DNA of 7,311 nt from assembly GCA_029573975.1 (NCBI GenBank), contig JAKQBU010000263.1, positions 1 to 7,311 on the forward strand. The letters are read 5' to 3'. Numbering within the stretch: position 1 is the first letter of the stretch; each line of letters starts with the position of its first letter. Below are positions 6,354 to 7,311 of this stretch, piece after piece. The translations under genes and the position numbers were made by a program. The DNA is from Planctomycetota bacterium (GTDB lineage Bacteria > Planctomycetota > Phycisphaerae > Sedimentisphaerales > SM23-30). The notes beneath the pieces are model-generated. The model was not told the origin of the DNA. It ran no database searches and worked only from the letters and a program-made list of their open reading frames with translations.

Positions 6354-7311
6354 ATGAATAAGGCTGAAAAAAACAACTGGTCCGCCCGGTTAATCATCGG
6401 CGTGTTGATCCTGGCATTGTTGGTGGTTTTGGTGGCGGCCTTTCGCACGGATTTTACCGGGAAAAAGGGCAGCCAGCTGGGCGGGGAGTATGATTATAAT
6501 CTGGAGCGGCTGCGGAAGATCGATCCGGCTCTGGTGCTCTACCAGGAAAATGCGGCCGCGAAAATTCAAACAGGCCTGACCAGACCGCGGGGGATTGCCC
6601 TGGGGCCGGAGAATCATATTTATATTGCCGGTGATACCAGTTTGCAGATTTATTCTGCGGCTGGCCAGCTTATCAAAACCGCGGCTCTGAGCGACCCGGC
6701 CCGCTGTCTGGCGGTGGCGGAAGACGGCACGATTTATGCGGGGTTGGGGGACCATATTGAGGTATATAGTCCGGAGTTGAAGCAACAGGCGGTCTGGAAG
6801 AGCTTCGGGGAGAAATCCATTTTGTCCTCCCTGGCGGTAAGCGGGGAAAATGTTTTCGCGGCCGATGCCGGCAGCCGGGTGGTTTTGCACTATGACCGGG
6901 CGGGGAATCTTTTAAACCAGATCGGTCGCAAAGATCCACAGAAAAACATCGCCGGTTTCGTAATCCCCAGCCCGTATTTCGATCTGGCGGTGGCACCGGA
7001 CGGCCTGCTCCGCGTGGTCAATCCCGGCCGGCACCGGATCGAGGCCTATACCTTCGGCGGCGACCTGGAAATCACCTGGGGCCAATTCTCCAGTGAGATC
7101 GACGGATTCTGCGGCTGCTGCAATCCGGTTAACTTCGCCATGACGGCGGACGGCTCTTATATCACGTGCGAGAAGGGTCTGACGCGTATCAAGATCTATG
7201 ACGGGCAGGGGAACTTTGCCGGGGTGGTGGCGGGGCCGGATGCCTTTGGCAAGCACGATTCTATCTGCGGGGAAAAGGGAGCAGACTGCAACGAAGGCGG
7301 GCTGGATGTCG
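6354..7311 (+). CDS. Membrane-anchored NHL-repeat beta-propeller protein with cysteine cluster (3' end outside window)
   Basis: The frame is open from the ATG at 6354 to the window edge (319 residues seen, no stop). A short charged N-terminus (MNKAEKNNWSAR) precedes a hydrophobic anchor at about 12-30, so the rest probably lies in the periplasm. NHL-type blades are visible: RPRGIALGPENHIYIAG at 77-93, then a blade with AVAEDGTIYAG, one with LAVSGENVFAADAG, and a fourth with AVAPDGLLRVVNPGRHRIEAY ending near W242. After it comes G-F-C-G-C-C-N-P (251-258; C253, C255, C256), with further cysteines at C272, C305 and C312 and one earlier at C118. NHL proteins are usually interaction scaffolds; the cysteines suggest metal or redox binding, which is inference. 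The start has only a weak AGGA, 4 bases before the ATG, and its own promoter candidate. The family looks like the uncharacterised 6-bladed propellers common in Planctomycetota; I know no established function. Confidence 0.85.
   Translation, partial: MNKAEKNNWSARLIIGVLILALLVVLVAAFRTDFTGKKGSQLGGEYDYNLERLRKIDPALVLYQENAAAKIQTGLTRPRGIALGPENHIYIAGDTSLQIYSAAGQLIKTAALSDPARCLAVAEDGTIYAGLGDHIEVYSPELKQQAVWKSFGEKSILSSLAVSGENVFAADAGSRVVLHYDRAGNLLNQIGRKDPQKNIAGFVIPSPYFDLAVAPDGLLRVVNPGRHRIEAYTFGGDLEITWGQFSSEIDGFCGCCNPVNFAMTADGSYITCEKGLTRIKIYDGQGNFAGVVAGPDAFGKHDSICGEKGADCNEGGLDV

Noticed and set aside
6331..6357. Tiny upstream open frame of 8 codons overlapping the NHL gene start as ATGA
   Set aside because: It could act as a leader peptide coupled to the NHL gene, but it has no ribosome site and no telling codon content. 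Chance occurrence is likelier.
6368..6374. A-AAA-AAC slippery heptamer near the start of the NHL gene
   Set aside because: The pattern matches a -1 frameshift site, but it lies at codons 5-7 with no evident stimulatory structure or meaningful alternative product.
1..7311. Mobile element, CRISPR, tRNA or defence system
   Set aside because: Reading through the window I saw no transposase, integrase, direct-repeat array, tRNA-like fold or defence-type domain. Composition is uniform across the genes.

Overview
The window is GC-rich bacterial chromosome. Five protein-coding genes lie tightly packed on the + strand, and only two spacers are longer than a few bases. No mobile element, CRISPR array, tRNA or rRNA is visible. 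The protein families suggest a Planctomycetota/PVC-type bacterium. They are a very large double-FtsX permease, a membrane-anchored PQQ-type propeller protein opening with a W-P-x-F-R motif, and an NHL propeller with a G-F-C-G-C-C-N-P signature. The frequent lack of a Shine-Dalgarno sequence fits the same picture. This assignment comes from recalled family resemblance, not from a search.

Region 1 (bases 1-4773) reads as one transcription unit. It starts with the C-terminal part of a GT4 glycosyltransferase that enters from the left edge. Three bases later comes a LolD/MacB/YbbA-type ABC ATPase. Its stop codon overlaps the start of a 1099-residue permease (ATGA), so the two are probably translationally coupled. 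The permease has about ten membrane segments and two large extracytoplasmic domains. Together with the ATPase it forms a complete type VII (mechanotransmission-type) ABC system with YbbAP-like topology. A weak hairpin followed by a T-run sits just after the permease and probably ends the unit.

Region 2 (4774-7311) carries two membrane-anchored beta-propeller genes, each with its own promoter candidate. The first encodes a PQQ-repeat (BamB-like) propeller. Its ATG lies 7 bases past a TACAAT -10 box with no Shine-Dalgarno sequence, which suggests a leaderless mRNA. The second, cut by the right edge, encodes an NHL-repeat propeller with a dense cysteine cluster. The 125-base spacer between them holds an AT-rich hairpin and a good sigma70-like promoter whose -35/-10 spacer contains a small GC palindrome.

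The ABC pair probably does mechanical or lipid/envelope work at the inner membrane. The glycosyltransferase may make a cell-envelope glycan. The two anchored propellers probably face the periplasm as scaffold or redox-related proteins. A functional link between the two regions is only inferred from adjacency. I see no clearly new defence or mobile system. The most interesting points are the cysteine cluster of the NHL protein, the likely leaderless propeller gene and the asymmetric giant permease.
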